In this document: positions 41,499-50,370 of the stretch, piece by piece | Layout: each line of letters begins with the position of its first letter | Numbering within the stretch: the stretch's first letter is position 1 | NCBI GenBank assembly: GCA_944382905.1 | Contig: CALWNU010000028.1 | Span: 1 to 64,000, forward strand | Length of the DNA: 64,000 nt | Origin: an uncultured Clostridia bacterium | GTDB taxonomy: Bacteria > Bacillota > Clostridia > Oscillospirales > Ruminococcaceae | Direction: 5' to 3' | Position numbers and translations under genes: made by a program | The notes under the pieces: model-generated | Databases searched by the model: none | What the model saw: the letters and a program-made list of their open reading frames with translations, nothing else | Told to the model about the DNA's origin: nothing

Positions 41499-42498
41499 TT
41501 GCAAACTCCTCCTCAAAATGGATATTACGGCTGGTCAGGTATGCAAAAATTTTCCGCTTTGCCGTCTCATCGTCGGGCAGCTGCAGCAGCATCTGTCCGA
41601 ATGCCTGGCCGTCGATATTTTTGGTGTCGGCAAACAGGATATTCACCGCAGTGCCGCATGCCAAAACCATATTGGAAACCACCGGTTCGAAAGAAGACCG
41701 GCCGTCAAATACAATCCGGACGCATTCTCCTTTTTGGAAGGTTCCTTCCTTTCTTCCCTGCGGATAAATCAGCTGTTTGGCGATTTCAGACTGCGGGTTT
41801 ACAAAAATATCCTCTACTTTTCCCATTTCCGCCACATGGCTGCGATCCAAAATCGCCACCCGCTTGCAGATCGCTTCGATGACGCCCATTTCATGGGTAA
41901 TGATGACAATGGTAACGCCGAGCTTGCGGTTGATTTCTTGCAGCAAAGCTAAGATCGAGCGGGTAGTCGTGGGATCCAAAGCGCTGGTCGCCTCGTCGCA
42001 CAACAGCACTTTCGGATTCGTCGCCAATGCTCTGGCGATGGCCACGCGCTGCTTTTGCCCGCCGGACAGCTGGGACGGATAAGCCTGCATTTTATCGGCA
42101 ATCCCCACCAGTTCCAGCATCTCTTTCGCCTTTTTCTCTGCTTCTTTCTTCGGCACACCGGCAATCTCCAGCGGGAAACACACGTTCTGCAATGCGTTTC
42201 TTTGCATCAGAAGGTGGAACCCCTGAAAGATCATGCTGATCGACTGTCTAGCTTTTCGAAGCTGCTTTTCGCTCATCGTATGCAACGCTTGCCCATCAAA
42301 GACAACCGATCCTGTCGTTGGTTTTTCCAGGTAATTCATGCACCGGACCAAAGTGCTTTTCCCCGCGCCGCTCAGCCCGATAATCCCGAAAATCTCGCCT
42401 TCTTCAATCTCTAGGCTGACCCCTTCCAACGCAACGACCTGATTTTCTTTGGTGAAAAAGGTTTTGCCCAGATTTTTGATCTCGATCATCGCACCCAT
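41491..42498 (-). CDS. metN: Methionine ABC transporter ATP-binding protein MetN
   Basis: A 335-residue ATPase. Walker A GLSGAGKSTLVR (about residues 40-51), signature LSGGQKQRVAIARAL and Walker B VLLCDEATSALDP are followed by a C-terminal NIL domain, the regulatory methionine-sensing domain of MetN. ATG 42498 has GGGGAG upstream. The first gene of metNIQ, it lies directly behind a methionine T-box. Confidence 0.96.
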   Translation of the reverse strand: MGAMIEIKNLGKTFFTKENQVVALEGVSLEIEEGEIFGIIGLSGAGKSTLVRCMNYLEKPTTGSVVFDGQALHTMSEKQLRKARQSISMIFQGFHLLMQRNALQNVCFPLEIAGVPKKEAEKKAKEMLELVGIADKMQAYPSQLSGGQKQRVAIARALATNPKVLLCDEATSALDPTTTRSILALLQEINRKLGVTIVIITHEMGVIEAICKRVAILDRSHVAEMGKVEDIFVNPQSEIAKQLIYPQGRKEGTFQKGECVRIVFDGRSSFEPVVSNMVLACGTAVNILFADTKNIDGQAFGQMLLQLPDDETAKRKIFAYLTSRNIHFEEEFANV

Positions 42499-42531
42499 AT
42501 CGTTCTCCCCTTTTTCCTTGGATCTAACAAA

Positions 42532-42795
42532 CAAAAAGCTCCCGTCCTTTTTCAAGGACGAGAGCAAACCGCTTCGTGTTACCACCTGAATTCATCTGTT
42601 TTTCACAAAACAGACCTTAGCAGGTACAGATCTATTTCCGATCGATACCCTGGCGCTATCACGGGCGCTCCCGTCGTAGCCTATGCGGTTTCCGCAGTCG
42701 GTACGCAGCTCCAAGACCATGTTCAGCAACGCATCCAGTACCTCTTCCCACCAAACGAGGCTCTCTGCACCCTTTCTCATTGCCTACTCTTCTTT
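42532..42795 (-). promoter_or_regulatory. T-box leader, specifier AUG (methionine)
   Basis: The leader shows GCAGAGAGCC and TTTGGTGGGAAGAGG in stem I. The specifier loop reads GAACATGGTCTTGG with AUG at 42720-42718, the same distance before TCTTGG as the UAC in the tyrS leader. The T-box proper is TTCAGGTGGTAACACG (42591-42576). The terminator pairs GCTCTCGTCC with GGACGGGAGC (42565-42556 and 42547-42538), followed by TTTTT. It predicts induction of metNIQ by uncharged tRNA-Met. Confidence 0.93.
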
Positions 42796-42826
42796 TCAAC
42801 GCTTTTCTCCTATGAAATTGCTTATA

Positions 42827-42855
42827 AATATAACGGATATTTTGAGATTTGTCAA
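42827..42855 (-). promoter_or_regulatory. Sigma-A promoter of metNIQ
   Basis: TTGACA (42855-42850) and TATATT (42832-42827) are 17 bp apart on the minus strand. The promoter lies immediately after the stop of the P-type ATPase gene. Confidence 0.88.
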
Positions 42856-42875
42856 CCCTCGTCGGAAAAATTTTT

Positions 42876-45575
42876 CTATTCTTCCGAAACCGGCATGGCC
42901 AACGGCAACTCCTTTTGATTTTTTCGTCTTCGCCATTTGTTTTTCAAAGAGATGGAAATGGAATTGAAAATCGGCACCATAGCGCAGTAAATCAAAATTT
43001 CCCCGATTTGGCGACCGGTGAGCGGTGTTGTTTGAAACAGAAGGTTGCATAGGGGCAAGCGGATGCTCCCGATTAAAATCAGGGCGGAAAAAATGACTGC
43101 CGCAACCAATTTCCAGTTATCCAGCAACCGGATTTGGAAAATCCCCACTTCTTCCCGTTTGCATTCAAATACATGGATCAATTGGGTCAACACCAGCGTT
43201 GCCAGCGCGCCAGTCCGTGCCGTGACCAAATCGCCGGTACTGTGGTAGAAGGAGACAAATACCGCAAGGGTAGTCAATCCAATTAAAATGCCGCGGAATA
43301 GGATGGTGGAAAGAAGCCCGTCGGAAAAAATTCCTTCCTGCTTTCGGCGCGGAGGAACGTGCATAATATCCTTCTCTGGCGGTTCCAGCCCCAGCGCGAT
43401 GGCGGGCAGCCCGTCGGTCACCAGATTGACAATCAAAATCTGAATAGGCAGCAATACCACCGGCATTCCCATCATCATCCCCAAAAACATGGTGACGATT
43501 TCCCCGATATTGCAGGAAAGCAGATAGCGGATAAATTTGCGGATGTTTTTGTAAATCACCCTGCCTTCTTCGATGGCGCTGACCAACGTGGCGAAAGAAT
43601 TGTCCAGCAAAACAACGGAAGCCGCTTGTTTTGTCACGTCGGTCCCATTCCCCATAGCAACGCCGATATCCGCTTCTTTGATGGCTGGCGCGTCGTTCAC
43701 CCCATCTCCAGTCATGGCGACAATCTTTCCTTTGCGTTTGAACGCCTTTACAATCCGCAATTTATGCGCCGGCGCCACCCGTGCAAAGACCCGCACCCGA
43801 TCAAGCACCCGGTCCAGCTGGTCGTCGGACATTTGATCCAGTTCTTTCCCCGTCAGGACCTGGCCACCGGGCTCCAGGATTTTCAAATCCCGGGCAATGG
43901 CCTCGGCGGTTGCCACATGGTCCCCAGTAATCATGACCGTTTGGATACCGGCTTTTTTACAGGTTTGCACCGCCTGATACGCCTCACGGCGCGGTGGATC
44001 GATCATGCCGGCCATTCCCACAAAAATGAGATCCGTTTCCGCCCGTTCCGATTCTTCCGGTTCTGTTTTGTAAGCAAAACTCAGCACCCGCAGCGCTTTC
44101 TGAGCCATCGCCTCGTTTTCCTGTTTGATTCTTTTGCGCACGGATGGGGTCAACAGCTTAACTTCCCCGTTTTCCAGATAATAGCTGCATAGTTCCAGCA
44201 AATAGTCCGGAGCGCCTTTGCAAAATAGCTGGCGGACGCCCTGCCGGTTTTGGACGATGACGCTCATCCTCTTTCGCTGGGAATCAAAGGGAATTTCAAA
44301 GGTTCTGGTGTACTCCCGCATCCATTTGGAAACAGAGACAAAGGAGCGCTTCACCATGACCAATAGGGCCTGCTCGGTGGGATCCCCCTGAAAATCCACC
44401 GTTTCTTTGCCGCCGCGTCCCGCCGTTTCCTTCCCGTTCGAGTGATAGCTGTTTTGGCATAGTGCGGCGATTTCCAACAGTTTTCTGCCGTCTTCGCACT
44501 TGGCCGGTTCCAGGCCATCCTCACCGACAAAATGCATCTGTTTGTCCCGATTCCCCTCCAGATAAAAATGGCGGCCGACGGTAACGATTTGCTGCGCCGT
44601 CATTTTGTTTTCGGTCAGTGTCCCCGTTTTATCGGTGCAGATCACCTGCGCACATCCCATGGTTTCTACCGCATGCAGCTTCCGGATCAGCGCCCCGCGC
44701 TTGACCATTCTGGATACTGCCAGAGCTAGCGCAATGGTCACCACCGCCGGCAGCCCTTCCGGAATCGCCGCCACCGCCAAAGAAATACCGGTCAAAAGCA
44801 TGTCGAATACTGGTTCCCCCCGGAGGATTCCTGTTCCGGTTACGATGGCGCAGATCAGTAAGCAGCCGATTCCGATGTATTTGCCCAACGTGCCCAGCTT
44901 TTCCTGAAGCGGCGTGCGCTCTGTTTCGATTTCCTCCAGCATGCCGGCGATCTGGCCCATTTGCGTTTTCATCCCGGTTTCCGATACCAGCGCTTTGCCA
45001 TGCCCTTTGGTGATGATGGTCCCCATATAGACCATGTCTTTGCGGAAATTTTCCTGGGCGTCCGGCGGTGCGTCTGTGATTTTTTCCACAGGATGCGATT
45101 CTCCGGACAGCATGGCCTCATCCGCCTGGAGCAAAACGGCCTGTACCACCTGTGCGTCGGCAGCAACCCGGTCCCCCGCCTCTAAAAGGAGTAAGTCCCC
45201 GGGCACGACGTCGGCAGCCGGGATCTCCATTTCCATCCGGTCGCGAATCACCTTGGCGGTGGGCGCCGCCATATTCTTCAGCGCCTCCAGCGTTTTTTCC
45301 GTTTTGTATTCCTGCAAAAAGCCCAGCACCGCGTTGACCAGCACGATGAGGACAATCGTTAACGCCTCGACGGCTTCCCCCATCAAAACGGAGATGACCG
45401 TCGCCCCCAATAGGATCATCACCATAAAATCCTTAAATTGTCCTGCAAAAATCTGCGTCGGGTGTACCGCTTTTTTATTGGATAAGACGTTTTCCCCGAA
45501 CTTGGCCAGTCTCTTTTCTGCCTCGCTGGAAGAAAGCCCGGAAAAATCTGTCTGTTCTCTGCTTGTTCTTGCCAT
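42876..45575 (-). CDS. Cation-translocating P-type ATPase (Ca2+ type, P2)
   Basis: An 899-residue P2-type ATPase. The N-terminal cation-ATPase domain, TGES actuator (MLSGESHPVEK), PEGL motif AAIPEGLPAVVTIALA, phosphorylation site CTDKTGTLTENKM and hinge TGDGVNDAPAIKEADIG are intact. The sixth-helix motif NLVTDGLPAIALG and PEGL match SERCA/PMR1-like calcium pumps; manganese is an alternative substrate. Ten membrane helices are expected. ATG 45575 (MARTSREQ) has GAGGAGG upstream. The frame is open further, to 45644. It is a single-gene unit. Confidence 0.93.
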   Translation of the reverse strand: MARTSREQTDFSGLSSSEAEKRLAKFGENVLSNKKAVHPTQIFAGQFKDFMVMILLGATVISVLMGEAVEALTIVLIVLVNAVLGFLQEYKTEKTLEALKNMAAPTAKVIRDRMEMEIPAADVVPGDLLLLEAGDRVAADAQVVQAVLLQADEAMLSGESHPVEKITDAPPDAQENFRKDMVYMGTIITKGHGKALVSETGMKTQMGQIAGMLEEIETERTPLQEKLGTLGKYIGIGCLLICAIVTGTGILRGEPVFDMLLTGISLAVAAIPEGLPAVVTIALALAVSRMVKRGALIRKLHAVETMGCAQVICTDKTGTLTENKMTAQQIVTVGRHFYLEGNRDKQMHFVGEDGLEPAKCEDGRKLLEIAALCQNSYHSNGKETAGRGGKETVDFQGDPTEQALLVMVKRSFVSVSKWMREYTRTFEIPFDSQRKRMSVIVQNRQGVRQLFCKGAPDYLLELCSYYLENGEVKLLTPSVRKRIKQENEAMAQKALRVLSFAYKTEPEESERAETDLIFVGMAGMIDPPRREAYQAVQTCKKAGIQTVMITGDHVATAEAIARDLKILEPGGQVLTGKELDQMSDDQLDRVLDRVRVFARVAPAHKLRIVKAFKRKGKIVAMTGDGVNDAPAIKEADIGVAMGNGTDVTKQAASVVLLDNSFATLVSAIEEGRVIYKNIRKFIRYLLSCNIGEIVTMFLGMMMGMPVVLLPIQILIVNLVTDGLPAIALGLEPPEKDIMHVPPRRKQEGIFSDGLLSTILFRGILIGLTTLAVFVSFYHSTGDLVTARTGALATLVLTQLIHVFECKREEVGIFQIRLLDNWKLVAAVIFSALILIGSIRLPLCNLLFQTTPLTGRQIGEILIYCAMVPIFNSISISLKNKWRRRKNQKELPLAMPVSEE

Positions 45576-45652
45576 TTTGATCCTCCTCATCTTTTTCTGC
45601 GATGAACCGTTCGTCCGATTGATATCTATTCCCAGCCAGTCCAATTTATTCC

Positions 45653-45682
45653 TTTACCTTTTGCGTCCGGCCATGTTACAAT
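45653..45682 (+). promoter_or_regulatory. Candidate promoter of sbcDC
   Basis: TTTACC (45653-45658) and TACAAT (45677-45682) are 18 bp apart, 27 bp before the sbcD ATG. Both boxes are one or two bases off consensus. Confidence 0.5.
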
Positions 45683-45709
45683 AAAGAAAGCGAACAAAGG
45701 AGAACAGCC

Positions 45710-46888
45710 ATGAAATGGATTCACACCTCTGATTTACATATCGGCAAACAGCTCAACGAATTTTCGCTGCTGGAAGACCAGCGATTCTTTTTGCAGCAGC
45801 TGGCGGGGCTGGTGGAACAAGAGCAGCCCGATGCACTGTTGATCGCCGGGGATCTGTATGACCGCTCGGTCCCGCCGGCAGAAGCGGTATCGGTGCTGGA
45901 TGAATTTCTGTCTTGGATTACTGTGGATTTGAAAACCCCGGTCCTTGCTATCGCGGGCAACCACGACAGTCCCCAGCGTCTTGATTTTTGCCGGCGGCTG
46001 CTCAGCGCGTCTGGTCTATACCTGTCCGGCCAATATCAAAAACAGCTGGAATGCGTAACCCTTTCGGATTCATGGGGACCGGTTCATTTTTATTTATGCC
46101 CTTATGTAGAACCCGCCCTCGTGCGCTCGGATTTTCAAAATCCGGAACTGCGCAGTTTTGACGATGCCTTTCAGGCCCTTTTGTCAGAAAACCTTCCCCA
46201 AATTGATTTCCAGCAGCGCAATGTCATCCTAGCACATGGATTTTTCTCCTATTTGAAAAATCCAGATTCTGTAGCCAGGAGCGAATCGGAAGTCTCCTTA
46301 GGTGGAAGCGACCTGATCGACGCTAGATCGTTGGAACCGTTTGATTACGCTGCTTTGGGACATCTGCACCGTGCACAGAGTACCGGGATCCCGTCTTTGT
46401 GCTACAGCGGGTCGCCGCTGCCGTACTCCATTTCGGAAATCCCATCCCAAAAATCCGTCGCTATCGTAGAACTCAAAGAAAAAGGGGATTTGTCCGTCCG
46501 CCGCAAGCAGTTGCCGAAGCTGCGGCAGATGCGGATCATCCAAGGGTATTTGGACGAGATCCTTCGGGCAGTCCCCACCAAAGAACAGGCAAATGATCTT
46601 GTGTTTTTCTCCTTGTCGGATAAAGTGTTGGCACCCAACGCAATGAACCGGCTGCGGGCCATTTACCCCAACGCTTTGGGTCTTCGTTTGGACACGCAAA
46701 ACGAATCGGAGGCGCTCCCTCTTTCCTCCCTGCAAGCCTCCAAACCGATGGATCTTCTGTTTGGCGAATTTTACCAGGCTATAACCGGAGATGCTTTGTC
46801 CGACAAACAGCAGGATATTGTCAAAGAAGTTTGCCAATCGCTTGTATCGGGAGGTGGCATGGATGAAACCGATCCGTTTGGAATGTAA
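45710..46888 (+). CDS. sbcD: Exonuclease subunit SbcD
   Basis: A 392-residue Mre11-type nuclease. The phosphoesterase motifs TSDLHIGKQLNE, IAGDLYDRSVPP and AGNHDSPQRL lie in the first 90 residues, and ALGHLHRAQ gives the last metal ligands. A C-terminal SbcD cap follows. With SbcC it cleaves DNA hairpins and blocked ends in an ATP-dependent way. It overlaps sbcC by 26 bp. Confidence 0.96.
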   Translation: MKWIHTSDLHIGKQLNEFSLLEDQRFFLQQLAGLVEQEQPDALLIAGDLYDRSVPPAEAVSVLDEFLSWITVDLKTPVLAIAGNHDSPQRLDFCRRLLSASGLYLSGQYQKQLECVTLSDSWGPVHFYLCPYVEPALVRSDFQNPELRSFDDAFQALLSENLPQIDFQQRNVILAHGFFSYLKNPDSVARSESEVSLGGSDLIDARSLEPFDYAALGHLHRAQSTGIPSLCYSGSPLPYSISEIPSQKSVAIVELKEKGDLSVRRKQLPKLRQMRIIQGYLDEILRAVPTKEQANDLVFFSLSDKVLAPNAMNRLRAIYPNALGLRLDTQNESEALPLSSLQASKPMDLLFGEFYQAITGDALSDKQQDIVKEVCQSLVSGGGMDETDPFGM

Positions 46889-49844
46889 CGCGTTCGGCCC
46901 TTTTGCCGGGAATGAAGTCATCGATTTTGAATCGGTTTCGCAATCGGGGATTTTTTTAATTTCTGGACCGACAGGAGCTGGAAAAACCACTATTTTCGAC
47001 GGCATTTGTTTTGCCTTGTATGGCGAGGCGAGCGGGACGCTGCGGCAAAATGAAAATTTTAAAAGCGATTTTGCCCCGCCGTCTGCATCATGCTATGTCC
47101 ATTATTGGTTTTCCGTGCGGGACGAAACGTTTGAAATATACCGTTCCCCCAAACAGCAAAAGCAAAAACGAAATGGGGAAATGACGGTTGTGGCGGCCAA
47201 AGCGGAACTGACACTTCCGGATCATTCCGTTATCACCGGGCCGGCATCCGTCAACGCCAAAATCCAGGATATTTTAGGTCTTTCCGTCAGGCAATTCAAA
47301 CAGATCAGCATGCTCTCCCAAGGGGATTTCCGTCAGTTTTTAGACGCCCCCAGCAAAGAAAAGCAGGAAATTTTCCGGCATCTTTTTGATACCGAACCAT
47401 TTGACCGATTCACCGCGCTTCTAGAGCAAAAAGCCAAAGATTCTCTGGCAGATCTGGAAAACACGAAGCAGCTTCTTTCCTTTCATCTGAAAAGCCTCTC
47501 CCCGCGGGAAGACGAGACCTTAAACGAGCTGCTACAAGCGGAGTATCCGCAAATCCCCCCGATTCTCGATTCGCTTTCCGCCCTGTTGGCGCAGGATCGA
47601 ACGGCGATTTCCGATGGGCAGAAAACTGTCCGCCGCCTGGAAGACGAGGTGCGTTCGCTACAGATTGAAATGCACCGGCAAAACAACAAAAGACTCGAAA
47701 CGCTGGATCGCCTTCGCCAACAGATGCAGGGTATTTTAGCAAAAGAACCCATGTTGGAGCAAACCAAACGCAGCCTTGCCCAATGGAAAAAAGCGCGGGA
47801 ACTTTTGCCGCAGTGGCAAAAAATCACCGAACTGGAAAAAGAACAATTGGCCCTGCAGGAACAACGCGTTTCTTTGCAGCAGGAACAAAGCAGTTTGAAA
47901 GAAAAACAAGAACAAATGCAGCAAAAATTATCGCAGGCCAAAAAACAAAAAGAGGAAAACGAGCAGCTTTCGGCGCAAATCGCTTCGCTGCAGCGCCTGG
48001 TGCCCTTGTTAGAAGAGCAGCAGCGCTTACAGAAAAGCATCCTACAGCGAAAACAAGTGTGTGCCCAGTGGGAAATCAAAGCCGCTTTTGCCGACCAGTC
48101 GGCCGCGCTTTTTTCCCAGAAGGAATCGGTTGCCAAAAGCAAAGAGCAGTCAAATGCGGCCCGCGCTTTATGGGAAGATTTCTGTCAAAAAAGACGTCTT
48201 CTCCCTGTTTTTCGTCACCAAAAAGAAGCGTATCTCAATCAGTACGCCCAGTTTTTTGACGCGCAGGCAGGCCTGCTCGCGGCAAAGTTGCAGGAACATC
48301 AGCCTTGCCCGGTTTGCGGAAGCTTGGAACATCCGAATCCCGCCAGGCTGCAGCAGGATCCCCCGACGCAGGAGCAGCTGCGGACTTCCCGCGAGCAAAC
48401 CGAGCAAACTGCACAGGCATTGTCCCGATTGACGGCGCGGATCGACCAGCAGACGCTGGAACTGCAAAAGCAAATTCCCGCTTTGCAGCAGCTTTGTGCA
48501 TTGGAACCTTCGCAACAGGAAGCCTTGCTTGCCCAGATATTGTCCGCTTGTCTGGCGCAGCAGGAAAAAGCGCAGACGCAAGAAAAAGCCCTGCAGGAAT
48601 CTTTGGAAAAACAGCGCCTTTCCATAACCGGACTTCCCCTGTTTACACATCAAGAGCAAGCGCTCCAGTACGGCGAAACCTGTCGCCAACAGCACAAATC
48701 GAACCAGGACATCCTTTCGATGCAAACCCAGCGCCTTGCCGAGGTGGAAAAAATGTTCCCTGCCTCCATCCATTCGTTGGAAGAACTGTCTCAAACCATC
48801 CAAAAGCTGCAAGCAACCATTGCTCAGCGCGAACAGTATGCGGAACAGATGCAAACCCAATTCCACCAATTGATTTCGCAATGGCAGTTATCGGTCCAAG
48901 CCCTTGAATGGACAGCCCAGCAAATCCAAAGGATTCAGGAGAAAAATACCGCATTGAAAACCGAATTTTTCCGGGAATTGGAACATGCCTTTGCGCAAAA
49001 GCAGGAGGATTTTTACACGGCTTTGTCCAAAATAAACGAAATTGAACCCACAGAAGAATTTCTTCATCAGCAGGCGTTGGAGAAAAATACGCTATCCAGC
49101 CAGATCGTGCAGCTGGAAACGGATTGCAGAGACGTAAAGTATATTGACATTACATCTCTTTTGGAGCGAGAATCCACCCTGCAAACCCAGATCCAATCCA
49201 TTCAGCAGCAAATCGCTAAGCACCAGATTTCCTATTCCAACGACACCCTTCATGTTCAGCAAATCAAAGCGTTGCATCAGAAAATCGAAGAAAAACAAAC
49301 CCGGTATCAGGACCTATCTGCGCTTTGCCAAATTGCAAACGGCACCAATGCGCTTCGCGTTTCTTTTGAACGATACGTGTTGGGATTTTATTTTCAAACC
49401 ATCATTCTTTTTGCCAATCGCCGGTTGGAGGAGCTAACCGGCGGGCGTTACCGCTTGTTGCATAAAAAGGATCGGGAAAAATTTGGCCGTTCTTCGGGAC
49501 TGGATCTGGAAATTCTAGACCAGTACAGCGGCAAGACCAGGCCTACCTCTACCCTTTCTGGCGGGGAATCCTTTAAAACAGCGCTAGCGCTGGCGTTAAG
49601 CCTTGCGGACGTGGTGCAAATGTATGCAGGCGGCGTCACCATCGATACCATGTTCATTGACGAAGGATTCGGTTCGCTGGACGCAGAGTCTCTAAACCAC
49701 GCCATTGACGCCCTGCTGTCTTTGCAACGGGATGGCCGGTTGGTGGGGATTATCTCCCATGTATCCCAGTTAAAAGAACAAATCCCCTGCCAAATCCAGG
49801 TCAAGGCCGCGCGAAACGGCAGTACCATCCAAATACAATGCTAA
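46863..49844 (+). CDS. sbcC: Exonuclease subunit SbcC
   Basis: A 993-residue Rad50-type ATPase. Walker A ISGPTGAGKTTIFDGI (about residues 34-49) is followed by long Gln-rich coiled coils meeting at a zinc hook, HQPCPVCGSLEHPNP (about residue 485). The C-terminal half has signature TLSGGESFKTALALAL and Walker B MFIDEGFGSLD. ATG 46863 (MKPIRLECNAFGPF) has GGAGG 8 bp upstream, inside the end of sbcD. The frame is open to 46791 but that part is sbcD. Confidence 0.96.
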   Translation: MKPIRLECNAFGPFAGNEVIDFESVSQSGIFLISGPTGAGKTTIFDGICFALYGEASGTLRQNENFKSDFAPPSASCYVHYWFSVRDETFEIYRSPKQQKQKRNGEMTVVAAKAELTLPDHSVITGPASVNAKIQDILGLSVRQFKQISMLSQGDFRQFLDAPSKEKQEIFRHLFDTEPFDRFTALLEQKAKDSLADLENTKQLLSFHLKSLSPREDETLNELLQAEYPQIPPILDSLSALLAQDRTAISDGQKTVRRLEDEVRSLQIEMHRQNNKRLETLDRLRQQMQGILAKEPMLEQTKRSLAQWKKARELLPQWQKITELEKEQLALQEQRVSLQQEQSSLKEKQEQMQQKLSQAKKQKEENEQLSAQIASLQRLVPLLEEQQRLQKSILQRKQVCAQWEIKAAFADQSAALFSQKESVAKSKEQSNAARALWEDFCQKRRLLPVFRHQKEAYLNQYAQFFDAQAGLLAAKLQEHQPCPVCGSLEHPNPARLQQDPPTQEQLRTSREQTEQTAQALSRLTARIDQQTLELQKQIPALQQLCALEPSQQEALLAQILSACLAQQEKAQTQEKALQESLEKQRLSITGLPLFTHQEQALQYGETCRQQHKSNQDILSMQTQRLAEVEKMFPASIHSLEELSQTIQKLQATIAQREQYAEQMQTQFHQLISQWQLSVQALEWTAQQIQRIQEKNTALKTEFFRELEHAFAQKQEDFYTALSKINEIEPTEEFLHQQALEKNTLSSQIVQLETDCRDVKYIDITSLLERESTLQTQIQSIQQQIAKHQISYSNDTLHVQQIKALHQKIEEKQTRYQDLSALCQIANGTNALRVSFERYVLGFYFQTIILFANRRLEELTGGRYRLLHKKDREKFGRSSGLDLEILDQYSGKTRPTSTLSGGESFKTALALALSLADVVQMYAGGVTIDTMFIDEGFGSLDAESLNHAIDALLSLQRDGRLVGIISHVSQLKEQIPCQIQVKAARNGSTIQIQC

Positions 49845-49858
49845 CCGGAGGGAGAAAT

Positions 49859-50299
49859 ATGATTCAAATTGACCCTTATTCCTATCATTGCGGCGCGATT
49901 GATTGTTTCAATGAAATGATCCACGCTGGGCTAAAGCGGATTGCGCTGAGCCATCCGGCAGCCACCCGCGAAGAGCGGGATCAGCTGATTCCCTTTTCCC
50001 GGGAAATCTGTCAAAAATATGGAACCCATTTTTATCTGGAAGATGAGCCTTTGCTGACCGACCTGTTCCCGATTTCGATGAACAAGGGAAAGTGGAACAT
50101 CATCTATTGGCGGGAAAAAGAGGATCTGGACAGCTATCTTCAGATCAAAGCAGACAAGCAGGCGCTGCTGGCTTCTGGCGAATATTGTGCAGAGGCCAGA
50201 CGGCAGATCGCCCTGCGGTTTGGGCAGCTGCTTTCTTATCCCGAGGAAAGAAGCTTGGCCCTGATGGCAGAAAACAAAGAACTGGAACCCATCGAATAA
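49859..50299 (+). CDS. Unknown 146-residue cytoplasmic protein
   Basis: I do not recognise this protein. It begins MIQIDPYSYHCGAIDCFNEM, with two cysteines and two histidines early, and is followed by charged helices with no signal or membrane segment. A central LLTDLFPISMNKGKWNIIYW stretch is Trp/Tyr-rich. It starts 14 bp after sbcC behind a strong GGAGGGAG and is ended by a strong terminator, so it is probably translated from the sbcDC message. A role connected with SbcCD is only suggested by position. Confidence 0.8.
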   Translation: MIQIDPYSYHCGAIDCFNEMIHAGLKRIALSHPAATREERDQLIPFSREICQKYGTHFYLEDEPLLTDLFPISMNKGKWNIIYWREKEDLDSYLQIKADKQALLASGEYCAEARRQIALRFGQLLSYPEERSLALMAENKELEPIE

Positions 50300-50353
50300 A
50301 AACCCCCCTTTTGTTTGCCCGCCCGCAAAAGCGGCAACAAAAGGGGGTTTTTT
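50298..50353. terminator. Bidirectional terminator, sbcDC unit / DHHW gene
   Basis: Long arms AAACCCCCCTTTTGTT and AACAAAAGGGGGTTT form a strong hairpin with an extra GCCCGC-type loop. A runs on the left and T runs on the right let it serve both converging units. It fills the gap 50300-50370. Confidence 0.9.
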
Positions 50354-50370
50354 ATGCCTGAAAACCTTGT

